This document shows positions 18,845-29,450 of a DNA stretch of 64,000 nt, piece by piece. The number at the start of each line of letters is the position of its first letter. The stretch's first letter is position 1. The stretch is from Bacteroides mediterraneensis (lineage in GTDB: Bacteria; Bacteroidota; Bacteroidia; Bacteroidales; Bacteroidaceae). The stretch is from assembly GCF_900128455.1 (NCBI RefSeq), contig NZ_LT635783.1, positions 1,204,919 through 1,268,918 of the forward strand, read 5' to 3'. The notes under the pieces are model-generated. The model was not told the DNA's origin. It was given only the letters and a program-made list of their open reading frames with translations, and did no database searches. The position numbers and the translations under genes are program-made.

Positions 18845-19990
18845 ATGAACAAACACATTGTATCGATGGCATTATGTAGCCTTTTTCTGATGGCATGCGG
18901 AAGCAATGTTTCCAAAATGACCGTTTCAGAAAAGTCATTAAAAGAGGTGGTTGGGGATAAATTTCTGATGGGAGTGGCGCTTAATGTCCGCCAGTCATCG
19001 GGGATGGACACTTCCGCACTGAAAATCGTAAAGCGGCATTTCAATGCCATTGTGGCAGAGAACTGTATGAAAAGTGAGGAAATCCAACCGAAGGAAGGAG
19101 AGTTTCATTTTGAGGATGCCGACCGTTTGGTTCAGTTGGGACTCGACAACGGCATGACGGTGACAGGACATTGCTTGATATGGCATTCACAGCTTCCCGA
19201 GTGGTTTTGTGTGGACGACAAAGGAAAGAATGTTTCTCCTGAAGTATTGAAACAGCGTATGAAAACCCATATTCAGACGGTGGTCGGACGCTACAAAGGC
19301 AAGATTAAAGGATGGGATGTGGTGAACGAAGCCATTATGGAAGACGGTTCTTACCGCAAGAGCAAGTTCTACGAGATTTTGGGAGAAGAGTTTATCCCAT
19401 TGGCTTTTCAGTATGCGCACGAAGCCGATCCGGATGCTGAATTATATTACAATGATTACGGCATGGATGTGCCGGGACGCCGTGAGGGAGTGGTAAAGCT
19501 GGTTCGTTCGCTGAAAGAAAAGGGCTTGCGTATCGACGCGGTGGGTATGCAGGGACACATGGGAATGGATTATCCGGACATCCGCCGGTTTGAGGAAAGC
19601 ATGCTTGCCTTTGCGGCAGCCGGTGTGAAGGTGATGATTACAGAATGGGAAATGAGTGCCTTGCCAACGGCCCGCAGAAGTGCCAATATTTCGGATACGG
19701 TGGCTTTCAAGAAATCCTTGAATCCCTATCCGGATGCTTTGCCGGATTCTGTCAATCAGGCATGGAATAAAAGAATGCAAGAGTTCTTTCAGCTTTTTGA
19801 AAAGCATGCCGACATTGTGGAAAGAGTGACCGCCTGGGGAGTGACCGATGAGGATTCCTGGAAAAATAATTTCCCGATTCGAGGAAGAAAGGACTATCCG
19901 TTGCTTTTCGACCGGAATTACCAGCCTAAAGATTTTGTACGGAAAATGATAGAAGAAGCACCCCATTCCGTAACCTCTGCAAAGAAATAA
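18845..19990 (+). CDS. GH10 endo-beta-1,4-xylanase, lipoprotein
   Basis: Family 10 xylanase of 381 residues that cuts the xylan backbone at the cell envelope. The lipobox is LFLMACGS with the lipidated Cys at residue 18. The (beta/alpha)8 barrel shows the acid/base Glu162 in WDVVNEAI and nucleophile Glu267 in MITEWEMS. The common form of the second motif is TELD or TEMD, so Trp-Glu here is mildly unusual. [13 protein letters not shown] supplies the conserved substrate-binding His and Trp. It is the first gene after the IS; its upstream sequence is now IS right end plus 10 bases, so its expression depends on read-through across or a promoter within the element. It corresponds to XynA of the Prevotella cluster. 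Confidence 0.94.
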   Translation: MNKHIVSMALCSLFLMACGSNVSKMTVSEKSLKEVVGDKFLMGVALNVRQSSGMDTSALKIVKRHFNAIVAENCMKSEEIQPKEGEFHFEDADRLVQLGLDNGMTVTGHCLIWHSQLPEWFCVDDKGKNVSPEVLKQRMKTHIQTVVGRYKGKIKGWDVVNEAIMEDGSYRKSKFYEILGEEFIPLAFQYAHEADPDAELYYNDYGMDVPGRREGVVKLVRSLKEKGLRIDAVGMQGHMGMDYPDIRRFEESMLAFAAAGVKVMITEWEMSALPTARRSANISDTVAFKKSLNPYPDALPDSVNQAWNKRMQEFFQLFEKHADIVERVTAWGVTDEDSWKNNFPIRGRKDYPLLFDRNYQPKDFVRKMIEEAPHSVTSAKK

Positions 19991-20038
19991 ATGTTGAACT
20001 GGAGACCAACATCAAATGGTCTCATAAAATTACATAGT

Positions 20039-21016
20039 ATGAAAAAGGAAGAAAGATATCTGTTTCCTGCCGATTACATGGCAGACCCGTCGGTACATGT
20101 ATTCAATGGCCGCTTGTACATTTACCCTTCACACGACCGTGAATCCGGTATTCCGGAAAATGACAACGGCGATCATTTTGACATGAATGACTATCATGTG
20201 CTGTCTACCGACGACGTGATGCATGGGGAAATTGTCGACCATGGCGTGGCTTTGAAAGTAGCTGATATTCCTTGGGCCGGGCGCCAGCTTTGGGATTGTG
20301 ACATTGCTTGTAAGGACGGGAAATATTACCTGTATTTCCCGTTGAAAGACCGGAACGACATTTTCCGCATGGGAGTAGCCATCGGTGACAGGCCGGAAGG
20401 CCCGTTCATTCCTCAGCCCGACCCGATTCGGGGCAGTTACAGCATCGATGCGGCTGTGTTCCGTGATGAGGATGGCAGTTATTATATGTATTTTGGCGGT
20501 ATCTGGGGCGGACAGCTACAGCGTTATCGTGACAATAAGGCCATTGAACATCCGTTCCTGCCGGAAGCCGATGAACCAGCCTTGCCGAGCCGGGTGGTAA
20601 AATTGTCGGAAGATATGCTCGGCTTCGCAGAAGAACCGCGTCCGGTCGTTGTACTGGGGGCCGATGGAAAACCGCTGACTGCGGGCGACCCGCACCGCTT
20701 CTTCGAGGCTTCTTGGATGCACAAGTACAAAGGGAAATATTATTTCTCTTATTCTACTGGCGACACACACTTGCTGTGTTATGCCGTAGGTGACAATCCC
20801 TATGGTCCGTTTGTGTATCAGGGAGTGATTCTGACACCCGTGGTGGGATGGACCACGCACCATTCCATTGCGGAATATAAGGGAAAATGGTATCTGTTCC
20901 ATCACGACTGTGTGCCTTCTGATGGAAAGACTTGGCTTCGCAGCTTGAAGGTTGTCGAACTGGAATATGATGAGGACGGCAAGATTCAAACTGTAAAAGG
21001 CAGTGCGGATGAATAA
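20039..21016 (+). CDS. Cytoplasmic GH43 beta-xylosidase/exo-xylanase (XynB-like)
   Basis: Family 43 enzyme of 325 residues with no signal peptide, starting at ATG 20039 (MKKEERYLFPADYMADPS). An in-frame ATG at 19991 would add 16 residues that do not fit the family. Catalytic-base Asp16 is in MADPSVHVF, the second Asp in SIDAAVFRDEDG, the acid Glu in RFFEASWMHK. Cytoplasmic location and place between GH10 and GH67 indicate hydrolysis of imported xylo-oligosaccharides to xylose. It overlaps the GH67 start by eight bases. It is distinct from the CBM6-linked GH43 copies at 1-6248. Confidence 0.92.
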   Translation: MKKEERYLFPADYMADPSVHVFNGRLYIYPSHDRESGIPENDNGDHFDMNDYHVLSTDDVMHGEIVDHGVALKVADIPWAGRQLWDCDIACKDGKYYLYFPLKDRNDIFRMGVAIGDRPEGPFIPQPDPIRGSYSIDAAVFRDEDGSYYMYFGGIWGGQLQRYRDNKAIEHPFLPEADEPALPSRVVKLSEDMLGFAEEPRPVVVLGADGKPLTAGDPHRFFEASWMHKYKGKYYFSYSTGDTHLLCYAVGDNPYGPFVYQGVILTPVVGWTTHHSIAEYKGKWYLFHHDCVPSDGKTWLRSLKVVELEYDEDGKIQTVKGSADE

Positions 21017-23021
21017 ACGACTTTGGGGTAGTGTCTGTTTCCTGTCTTTGGCCCTGACGTTGTGGGCCGAAGACGGGAGCAGACTTTGGTTACGACAGAC
21101 GCCTGTGAATCAAGCGTCTGTCTGTTGTTTAGTCACTTCCCCTACGCTTGCTGTGGCGCGTGAGGAACTGGCCGCCTTATGGCAGGGAGGGGAAGTGGAT
21201 TTGCAGCTCTGTGCCGATGAGACACATCGTCGGTTGGGCAAAGAGGGATACACCATACGTACTTCCGAAGGAAAGACGGTGCTGGAGGCCGCTACGGAAC
21301 AGGGATTGCTGTATGCGACTTACCATCTGCTGCGGTTACAGGCGGAAGGAGCGGATTGTACCCGGCTGGATATCCGGGAAAAGCCGACCTTCGACATCCG
21401 TGTACTGAATCATTGGGACAATCTGGACGGGACGGTGGAACGTGGTTATGCGGGACGTTCTTTGTGGAAATGGGAGGAACTGACCGATTCCGTGCCGGCC
21501 CGCTATCGGGAATATGCCCGTGCCAATGCTTCGGTGGGTATCAACGGGACTGTGCTGAACAATGTGAATGCTTCGGCCGAGATTCTATCCGCCGGCTACC
21601 TGCAAAAGGTGCGGAAATTGGCCGATGTGTTTCGTCCTTATGGCATCAGGGTGTATCTTTCGGTCAATTTTGCTTCTCCGATGAAGTTAGGAGGTTTGTC
21701 TACGGCCGACCCGCTGAACGAGGAGGTGGCACGTTGGTGGAAAGAGAAAGTACAGGAAATTTATGGATTGATTCCTGATTTTGGCGGTTTTCTGGTGAAG
21801 GCCAATTCGGAAGGACAGCCCGGCCCGTGTGATTACGGGCGTACGCATGCCGAGGGAGCGAACATGCTGGCGGAGGCTTTGAAACCCTATGGGGGAATCG
21901 TGATGTGGCGGGCCTTTGTCTACAGTCCGTCGGATGCAGACCGGGCCAAGCAGGCTTACCTGGAATTTCAACCGCTGGATGGACGGTTTCGGGACAATGT
22001 GATGGTGCAGGTGAAAAACGGGCCGATTGACTTTCAGCCGCGGGAACCTTACAGTCCGTTGTTTGGAGCCATGCCGCATACACCGTTGATGGTGGAGTTT
22101 CAAATTACGCAGGAGTACTTGGGACATTCCAATCACCTGGCTTATCTGGCCACTATGTGGAAAGAGTTTTACCGCTATGTGCAGCCTTCTTCCTTGAAGG
22201 GGGTAGCGGGTGTGGTGAACGTAGGCGATAACGTGAACTGGTGCGGACATGATTTTGCACAGGCCAACTGGTATGCTTACGGGCGGTTGGCTTGGAATCC
22301 GGCTTTGTCGGCAGAAGAGATTGCCCGTGAATGGCTGGCACAGACTTTCACGACCGACCGCCGGTTTGTGGAACCTATGACGCAGGTCATGATGGACAGT
22401 CGGGAGGCGGTAGTGGATTACATGATGCCGCTGGGCTTGCACCACATTTTTGCCTGGGGGCATCATTATGGTCCTGAACCTTGGTGTGAGGTGCCTGGAG
22501 CACGACCCGATTGGCTGCCTTCGTATTATCATCAGGCGGACAAGGAGGGATTGGGATTCGACCGGAGCCGTTCGGGAAGTGATGCCGTGTCGCAGTATCC
22601 GGATTCGTTGGCCCGGGTGTTCGATTCGCTGGAGCGATGTCCGGAAGAATATCTGCTTTGGTTTCATCATGTGAACTGGAATCACTCGCTTCATTCGGGA
22701 CGTTCATTGTGGGATGAACTCTGTTACAAGTATCAGAAAGGTGTGGACGAAGTGCGTGCGTTTCAGCAGGTATGGAAGGAAATGCAGCCCTATGTCGATG
22801 CGGAACGCTATCAGGCGGTGGCCGAACGACTGGACATCCAGGTTGGCGATGCCGTGTGGTGGAAAGATGCTTGTCTGGAATATTTCCGTACATTCTCCAA
22901 TCAGCCCTATCCTAAAGGGGTGGAGCCTCCGGTTTTTACCTTGGAGGAATTGAAAAAAGTGAAGTTGCCCATCAGTAACTATGAACCCCCTACGGTTGAG
23001 ATGCTTCCGCGGAAAAAATAA
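21009..23021 (+). CDS. GH67 alpha-glucuronidase
   Basis: Family 67 alpha-glucuronidase of 670 residues that removes (4-O-methyl)glucuronic acid from the non-reducing end of xylo-oligosaccharides. The start chosen is ATG 21009, which overlaps the GH43 stop; a GTG at 21003 is also possible. It has a signal peptide (VCFLSLALTLWAE), so the enzyme is probably periplasmic. Family landmarks are SLWKWEELTDSVPARYREYARANASVGINGTVLNNVN (a conserved block at about residues 147-183), the acid Glu268 in KANSEGQPGP, GIVMWRAFVY and the C-terminal LWFHHVNW. It is the last gene of the xylan core operon. The next 200 bases hold a palindrome array, then a convergent gene. Confidence 0.95.
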   Translation: MNKRLWGSVCFLSLALTLWAEDGSRLWLRQTPVNQASVCCLVTSPTLAVAREELAALWQGGEVDLQLCADETHRRLGKEGYTIRTSEGKTVLEAATEQGLLYATYHLLRLQAEGADCTRLDIREKPTFDIRVLNHWDNLDGTVERGYAGRSLWKWEELTDSVPARYREYARANASVGINGTVLNNVNASAEILSAGYLQKVRKLADVFRPYGIRVYLSVNFASPMKLGGLSTADPLNEEVARWWKEKVQEIYGLIPDFGGFLVKANSEGQPGPCDYGRTHAEGANMLAEALKPYGGIVMWRAFVYSPSDADRAKQAYLEFQPLDGRFRDNVMVQVKNGPIDFQPREPYSPLFGAMPHTPLMVEFQITQEYLGHSNHLAYLATMWKEFYRYVQPSSLKGVAGVVNVGDNVNWCGHDFAQANWYAYGRLAWNPALSAEEIAREWLAQTFTTDRRFVEPMTQVMMDSREAVVDYMMPLGLHHIFAWGHHYGPEPWCEVPGARPDWLPSYYHQADKEGLGFDRSRSGSDAVSQYPDSLARVFDSLERCPEEYLLWFHHVNWNHSLHSGRSLWDELCYKYQKGVDEVRAFQQVWKEMQPYVDAERYQAVAERLDIQVGDAVWWKDACLEYFRTFSNQPYPKGVEPPVFTLEELKKVKLPISNYEPPTVEMLPRKK

Positions 23022-23085
23022 GGGGGATTGGAAGTGAATTTGGAGGATTTTGGAGGACTTTTAGGGGCATAAAAAACTCATGAAA

Positions 23086-23167
23086 AAACGCAAGTACGTT
23101 TGGAATCAAATGTACTTGCGTTTTGTTTTAAACGCACTTGCGTTTCAGATGAAACGCCTAAGCGTTT
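23086..23167. repeat. Array of four palindromes with exact 22-bp period (type A)
   Basis: Four 16-bp near-palindromes of form AAACGC-N4-GCGTTT start at 23086, 23108, 23130 and 23152, each followed by a 6-base spacer (GGAATC, TGTTTT, CAGATG). Units: AAACGCAAGTACGTTT, AAATGTACTTGCGTTT, AAACGCACTTGCGTTT, AAACGCCTAAGCGTTT. The first two also pair with each other into one long hairpin (13-bp arm AAAACGCAAGTAC), and the last ends in a T-tract, so terminator function between the convergent GH67 and receptor genes is possible. The same unit family occurs at 59153-59256. Confidence 0.9.
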
Positions 23168-23222
23168 TTTTTATGTGGTTAAGTGTTTCTTAAATTGTTA
23201 TAATTCAATAGTTTATATTTTC

Positions 23223-25679
23223 TTAAAAGCGGCAGCGTACATCGATACCTACTTGTACGGGACGTCCTTTTTGGGCAAAACCGCGGCTCATCGTTTCAAA
23301 GTAGAAAGCTTGGTAATCTTTGTTCAAGGCGTTGTTCACCCAGATACCGATTTGTCCGTTTCCTTTGTTCAGGCTGAGGCGTCCGTTCAGTGTGCCATAG
23401 AGGGCCTGGCTGGCATTGTTCTGCTCTGTCCAGTAGATACGGCCCGCCGCCCGGTAGTTGGCATCGAGGGTGATGTTGTCCAGAATGGCATTCTTACGGA
23501 ACGGGAAGATGTACTGTCCGCCTACGGTAAAGGTATGTTTGGGTACAAACGGTACATAATTTCCGTTGTAGTTTTCAGTTTCGCTCACCACGTAGTCGGT
23601 GAAAGTGGCGTAGGTATAGCCATAGTTTCCGTTCAGGCTGAACTTGTCGGTGAGCTGGGCACGCAGACTGGCTTCGGCTCCCAGGCTACGACTCTTTCCG
23701 GCATTGACAGTGATGCGTCCCAGTCCGCTTTCGGCGAAGCGCGACAATTGCTGGTCGCGGGTATCCATGTAGAAGGCAGAAAGGTCGGCCTGCAGTTTTC
23801 CGTTCAGCAGGGTGAGGTGCGAACCGATTTCATAGTTCCATGAATATTCCGGCTTGTAGAGCGTGGCAGCCTTCACGTCGGTTTGTGGCGTCTGTGCCAT
23901 GCCGTTCAGCATGCCCGCAATCTTCTGTTTCTGTTCGTCGCTCAGCATGGACACCTTATTGACAATAGGAATTGTTACATCAGCTACATTTTTCATCATG
24001 CTGGCCTGCATGTCGTTTTGCAGCAGGTCGGAAAACATCTGGATGTTGTATCCTCCCGAGCGGTAACCTTTGCTTACGCTGACATAGAGGTTGTTGCGTG
24101 AATCAAAGTCGTATTGCAGGGCAAACTTGGGCAACAGCTGGATGTAGTCGTGCGACAGCTTTCCGTGGTAACTGTTGTTCACGTTGAAGTCTTGTGCCGG
24201 TACCATCGGGATGACTTTGTCGCCGGGAGTCAGTTTGCCACTCAGCGAATAGGTGTGGGTAAACTGGCAACCGCTGTAATAATCCAGCTTCAGGCTTTCA
24301 TAGTCCATGCGGAGACCGGCGGTCAGTGAAAGACCTTTCAGACCGAAAAGGTCGTTGAAGGTGGACTGATGGAACACGGCCGCATTCAGGATAGGCGTGC
24401 CGAACTGTCCCGGGATGACCAGTTGTTCGCCGTTGATGACGTCATTGAAAGTCATTTTCATGGTCATCGGACCAGCCGAAATGGTCGGCATGTATTTATT
24501 GGCATTGGTGTTGATGGTAGAGTTCAGCCAGTTTACTCCGTCTTTCTGGAAAGTGACGGGAGCCTCCGTGTCGAGCCACTGGTAGAAGCCGCTCACTCCG
24601 GTAGTCCACTGCCAGCGGCGTCCGGGTTTGGATTTGAGGACAATTTCCTCGCTCAGTGTCTTGGAGTTCTGCTTCTGCATCATGGTATAGATGTTCTGTT
24701 CCGTGAAGTCCTGGTCCAAATCCATGTGGTCGCGCAGGTATTGGAAGCCGGTCACACTGCTCAGAATGAAGTTGTCGGCCTGATATTCCAGATTCAATCC
24801 GGTGTTCAGCAGGTTACGCTTGTAGCCGCAGGCATTGTCGTAGGAGATGTGGCCGATGTATTGTGCCCGGTCTTCTTCGCCGCTTACTTTTCCGGTGTAT
24901 TCATACGGATAACCTCCCTGGTTGGCGTATTCATAGTTCACGGTGAAATCAAGTTTCAGGTTGTCGGTGGGCAGGTAGATGGCACGGATGCGTCCGCCGA
25001 ATTCATTGTCGGTATCAATCCGTTTGCCGTTGAAGTCATTCTTGAAGAACCCTCCCTTATGGTCGTAGAACAAACCTACCGAGAAGGCGAACTGGCTGGA
25101 AATACGGTGGTAGTGGGTGAGCGAGGCGTTGTAGTTGTTGTAAGTGGCCGCTCCCAGGCGAAGGTCTGTGCCCTGATAAGTGAAGGGTGATTTGGTGAAT
25201 ACACGGATAAGTCCGCCCATGGTGTTGCGTCCGTAGAGCGTTCCCTGTGGTCCGCGCATGACGTCGATACGTTCGATATCCGAGTAATTGAAGTCGAAAG
25301 CCGACTTATCGATGAAAGGAATGTTATCGACATAGAGACCTACTGCCGGTGTATTGATACGTGAACCGATACCGCGGATATAGACAGAAGTGGTCAGTTT
25401 GGATCCATAGTCGGGGATGAACAGGTTTGGCACCAGAGCCGACAGAGATTTCACGGAAGTAACCGACTGGTTGCGCAGGGCACTTTGGGAAAACGAGGTC
25501 GACGAAGCGGCCTGCTGGCGCAGGCGGTTGTTTTCCTTCGGTGTGGCAATGACGACTACTTCTTCAATGTCGATGACCTTGGTGGTGTCTTTGGGCAAGG
25601 CATCTGCAGGAGAGGTCCCAGCCCATACGCTGGATGCCGAAACAGCCCATAAAAAAGCGATAGCGGTATTTTTTTTCAT
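23223..25679 (-). CDS. TonB-dependent outer-membrane receptor without SusD partner
   Basis: Outer-membrane active-transport barrel of 818 residues from ATG 25679 (MKKNTAIAFLWAVSASSVWA signal peptide; an in-frame upstream TTG at 25712 is less likely). DIEEVVVIA is the TonB-box region, followed by the plug (about 45-165: SALVPNLFIPDYGS ... RIDVMRGPQGTLYGRNTMGGLI) and a 22-strand-type barrel ending in Phe (VRCRF). It lacks the N-terminal carboxypeptidase-like domain of SusC proteins and no SusD follows, so it resembles classical siderophore/vitamin/metal receptors. Proximity to xylan genes and the divergent CE1 esterase allows a role in oligosaccharide uptake, but this is unproven. Confidence 0.92.
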   Translation of the reverse strand: MKKNTAIAFLWAVSASSVWAGTSPADALPKDTTKVIDIEEVVVIATPKENNRLRQQAASSTSFSQSALRNQSVTSVKSLSALVPNLFIPDYGSKLTTSVYIRGIGSRINTPAVGLYVDNIPFIDKSAFDFNYSDIERIDVMRGPQGTLYGRNTMGGLIRVFTKSPFTYQGTDLRLGAATYNNYNASLTHYHRISSQFAFSVGLFYDHKGGFFKNDFNGKRIDTDNEFGGRIRAIYLPTDNLKLDFTVNYEYANQGGYPYEYTGKVSGEEDRAQYIGHISYDNACGYKRNLLNTGLNLEYQADNFILSSVTGFQYLRDHMDLDQDFTEQNIYTMMQKQNSKTLSEEIVLKSKPGRRWQWTTGVSGFYQWLDTEAPVTFQKDGVNWLNSTINTNANKYMPTISAGPMTMKMTFNDVINGEQLVIPGQFGTPILNAAVFHQSTFNDLFGLKGLSLTAGLRMDYESLKLDYYSGCQFTHTYSLSGKLTPGDKVIPMVPAQDFNVNNSYHGKLSHDYIQLLPKFALQYDFDSRNNLYVSVSKGYRSGGYNIQMFSDLLQNDMQASMMKNVADVTIPIVNKVSMLSDEQKQKIAGMLNGMAQTPQTDVKAATLYKPEYSWNYEIGSHLTLLNGKLQADLSAFYMDTRDQQLSRFAESGLGRITVNAGKSRSLGAEASLRAQLTDKFSLNGNYGYTYATFTDYVVSETENYNGNYVPFVPKHTFTVGGQYIFPFRKNAILDNITLDANYRAAGRIYWTEQNNASQALYGTLNGRLSLNKGNGQIGIWVNNALNKDYQAFYFETMSRGFAQKGRPVQVGIDVRCRF

Positions 25680-25703
25680 TCTGCTGTAATATAGTTTAGT
25701 TAA

Positions 25704-27005
<1,302 letters not shown>

Positions 27006-27006
27006 A

Positions 27007-27591
27007 TCACACCCGGTCGGCTTCCACGTATCCGTGCATGACCGCATAGATGGCCAGGCCGGATACGGACTTGATGCCTAATTTCTCAGTAATGTTTTTC
27101 CGGTGTGAAATCACCGTGGTCAGACTGATGTGCAGCTTTTCGGCGATTTCCTTGTTGATGAGTCCTTTGGTCACCAGCCGGAGTACCTCTATTTCACGGG
27201 CTGTCAGCTCATGTTCCGTATCCGCCGGTGTGGTGGGTACGGGATGATGGGTCAGCTCGTGCCCTTTTTTCCGGGTATGCATGATGGTTTTCACCAGCTG
27301 TTCCTGTGGAAGAAGGATGTTCAGGCTCGGGATACCTGTCAGCAAGGGAGGTTCTCCAGCTGACAAGACGATGCATTTGGGTTTCCGCTCCAAAAAGAAC
27401 GAGGTATGTTCGAAATAGACATGGGCTGAAACGAAATAATGCGCATACATGTCGGGGGTGTCGTCTATCAGCTGTTCGAATGAAGAGAAGGTACGGATGA
27501 CAGCTTCTGGAATCAGTTCTTCCAGAATGGTTCGCAGTCCGAGGGCTGTCAGGGTATTGGGCTCGATAATGGCTATTTCAGGCTGGTGCAT
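27007..27591 (-). CDS. LuxR-type regulator with atypical receiver domain
   Basis: DNA-binding protein of 194 residues. The C-terminal LuxR HTH spans about 128-190 (ELTAREIEVLRLVTKGLINK, then HISLTTVISHRKNITEKLG). The N-terminal half has receiver-like spacing but lacks the key acidic pair (IAIIEPN instead of a DD motif) and the phosphoacceptor Asp (YFVSAHVYF at the expected strand end), so phosphorylation is unlikely. It lies 12 bases after the FAD-protein stop in the same direction, implying co-transcription. The target is unknown. A ligand- or protein-controlled pseudo-receiver is the best reading. Confidence 0.85.
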   Translation of the reverse strand: MHQPEIAIIEPNTLTALGLRTILEELIPEAVIRTFSSFEQLIDDTPDMYAHYFVSAHVYFEHTSFFLERKPKCIVLSAGEPPLLTGIPSLNILLPQEQLVKTIMHTRKKGHELTHHPVPTTPADTEHELTAREIEVLRLVTKGLINKEIAEKLHISLTTVISHRKNITEKLGIKSVSGLAIYAVMHGYVEADRV

Positions 27592-27603
27592 AAGGCGTAG
27601 GAA

Positions 27604-29250
27604 TTAATGATTCAAGTAATGGGCTACGGCTTCGGCGCAGCGTTCGCCGTCGATACCGGCCGAAACGATTCCTCCGGCATAACCGGCTCCTTCTCCGCAA
27701 GGGAACAGGCCTTCCACGGTGAGGTGTTGCAGGGTATCCTTGTCACGTACGATACGTACGGGGGAGGAGGTGCGGGTTTCTACCGCAATCATGACGGCTT
27801 CGTTGGTAAGAAAACCGCGGGAACTTTTTCCGAAGAGTTGGAATCCCTTGCTGAGGCGTTCGCTCAGGAATGGCGGTATCCAGAAATGCAGGGGGGAGGA
27901 TACCAGCCCCGGGCTGTACGAAGTGGCCGGCAGGTCGTAACTCAGCTTTTTCCGGGTAAAGTCTACCATACGCTGGGAAGGAGCTGTCTGACGCATGTTT
28001 CCCTGTTGCCAGCAGATTTGCTCCAGCTTTTCCTGAAAACGCATCATGGCCAGTGTATGGACAGTGCCATCGGGCAGCTTTCCGTCGCGGAGTATCAGTT
28101 CTTCGGTGAGGGCTTCCTGAGAACCGGAAACAGGGTCCGCCTGGAGTTGCATTTCCGGAAGCAGCAAGTCTTCCGGTCGTGTCTCGACCACCATGCCCGA
28201 GTTGCTCCACTTTGTGCCTCGGTTGCTCGGACTCATGCCGTTTACCACCAGCTGGTGAGGGCCGCTGGCTGCCGGAACCACAAATCCTCCCGGACACATG
28301 CAGAAACTGTAGACTCCTCGTCCGTCTACTTGTTGCACGAAACTGTATTCGGCGGCGGGAAGGTATTTCCCACGCCCGTTTTTATTATGATATTGTATCT
28401 GGTCAATCAGCATGGACGGATGTTCCAGTCGTACACCGACGGCAATCCCTTTGGTTTCCAGCTGTACACCGTGGGCATACAGCCAGCGGTACACATCTCT
28501 GGCAGAATGTCCTGTAGCCAGGATAACGGGGCCGAGAAAGGTCTTTCCGCTATGGGTCTCAATGCCCTTCACTTTCTGTCCTTCAATCAGGAGGGCCTCC
28601 ATCCGGGTTTGGAAGTGTACTTCTCCGCCGCAGGCAAGGATGGTGTTTCGCATATTCTCGATGACCCTTGGCAGCTTGTCGGTTCCGATGTGGGGGTGTG
28701 CATCCGACAAGATGGTTGGACTGGCTCCGTGCTGGCAGAACACATTCAAGATTTTTTCTACGCTGCCCCGCTTTTTGCTGCGGGTATAGAGTTTCCCGTC
28801 GGAGTAAGCGCCTGCTCCTCCTTCTCCGAAGCTGTAGTTAGACTCGGCATCTACTTTGTGTTCCCGGCTGATACGGGCCAGGTCTTCTTTTCGCTCACGT
28901 ACGTTTTTCCCGCGTTCTACCACGATGGGGCGTAATCCCAGTTCTATCAGTTTCAGGGCGGCAAACAATCCTCCCGGTCCGGCTCCGACGACAATTACGG
29001 CGGGGCGGCCTTCTACATTGGGATAATTCGTACGTTCAAACTCTTCTTCCGAAGGCGTTTCATTGACGAAAACGCGGACAGTCAGATTGATGTAAATGGT
29101 ACGCTGGCGGGCATCGATGCTGCGTTTCAGAGTACGTATAGCGTTGATGGTGCGGATGTCCAGCCCTTTTTCCCGACTGATGTATTGTTTGAGTGACTGT
29201 TCACTGGCTGCCTGTTCGGGCAGAATGCGGAGTTGATATTCGTGGGTCAT
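27604..29250 (-). CDS. COG2509-type FAD-dependent oxidoreductase
   Basis: Flavoprotein of 548 residues from ATG 29250 (MTHEYQLRILPEQ); an upstream in-frame extension to 29301 passes through the promoter and is rejected. A basic N-terminal domain (about 1-80, with KRSIDARQRTIYINLTVRVF) precedes the dinucleotide-binding motif VVGAGPGGLFAAL. Further flavoprotein marks are ATGHSARDVYRWLY and the C-terminal GEGAGYAGGIVSAGIDG. It matches the widely conserved but biochemically uncharacterised FAD-dependent dehydrogenase family; substrate unknown. Cytoplasmic. It is followed after 12 bases by the LuxR gene. Confidence 0.88.
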   Translation of the reverse strand: MTHEYQLRILPEQAASEQSLKQYISREKGLDIRTINAIRTLKRSIDARQRTIYINLTVRVFVNETPSEEEFERTNYPNVEGRPAVIVVGAGPGGLFAALKLIELGLRPIVVERGKNVRERKEDLARISREHKVDAESNYSFGEGGAGAYSDGKLYTRSKKRGSVEKILNVFCQHGASPTILSDAHPHIGTDKLPRVIENMRNTILACGGEVHFQTRMEALLIEGQKVKGIETHSGKTFLGPVILATGHSARDVYRWLYAHGVQLETKGIAVGVRLEHPSMLIDQIQYHNKNGRGKYLPAAEYSFVQQVDGRGVYSFCMCPGGFVVPAASGPHQLVVNGMSPSNRGTKWSNSGMVVETRPEDLLLPEMQLQADPVSGSQEALTEELILRDGKLPDGTVHTLAMMRFQEKLEQICWQQGNMRQTAPSQRMVDFTRKKLSYDLPATSYSPGLVSSPLHFWIPPFLSERLSKGFQLFGKSSRGFLTNEAVMIAVETRTSSPVRIVRDKDTLQHLTVEGLFPCGEGAGYAGGIVSAGIDGERCAEAVAHYLNH

Positions 29251-29270
29251 AATACTTTGTAACTTTTTTG

Positions 29271-29302
29271 CAAAGATAGGACTTCTGTTTCGTTCCTGCA
29301 AC
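29271..29302 (-). promoter_or_regulatory. Promoter of the FAD protein-LuxR operon
   Basis: Minus strand: GTTG (29302-29299), 20 bases, TATCTTTG (29278-29271). The -7 box is perfect and the -33 box has one mismatch. ATG 29250 follows about 20 bases downstream. Confidence 0.55.
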
Positions 29303-29366
29303 GGCTTTTTACTGGTGGTTTTAAGGCTAAATTAAGATTTAGTGGATAATGTATTGTAAATTTTTC

Positions 29367-29374
29367 TATATTTG
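29367..29374 (+). promoter_or_regulatory. Candidate -7 box for the envelope gene cluster
   Basis: TATATTTG matches TAnnTTTG, 76 bases before ATG 29451. The leader would be AT-rich; no clear -33 box. Confidence 0.4.
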
Positions 29375-29450
29375 TGGTCGATTTTTCTCAACTTTTATAG
29401 GTGATAAGGTGTTAATACGTATGATTGTTGAATTTTATTTAAATAACAGT

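Noticed and set aside
23100..23843. Plus-strand 247-codon frame from the array into the TonB receptor
   Set aside because: It is antisense to the receptor's conserved barrel and starts inside the array; no domain is recognisable.
27607..28935. 442-codon frame antisense to the FAD protein
   Set aside because: The FAD protein on the other strand has clear motifs; the antisense frame has none and is a high-GC third-position shadow.
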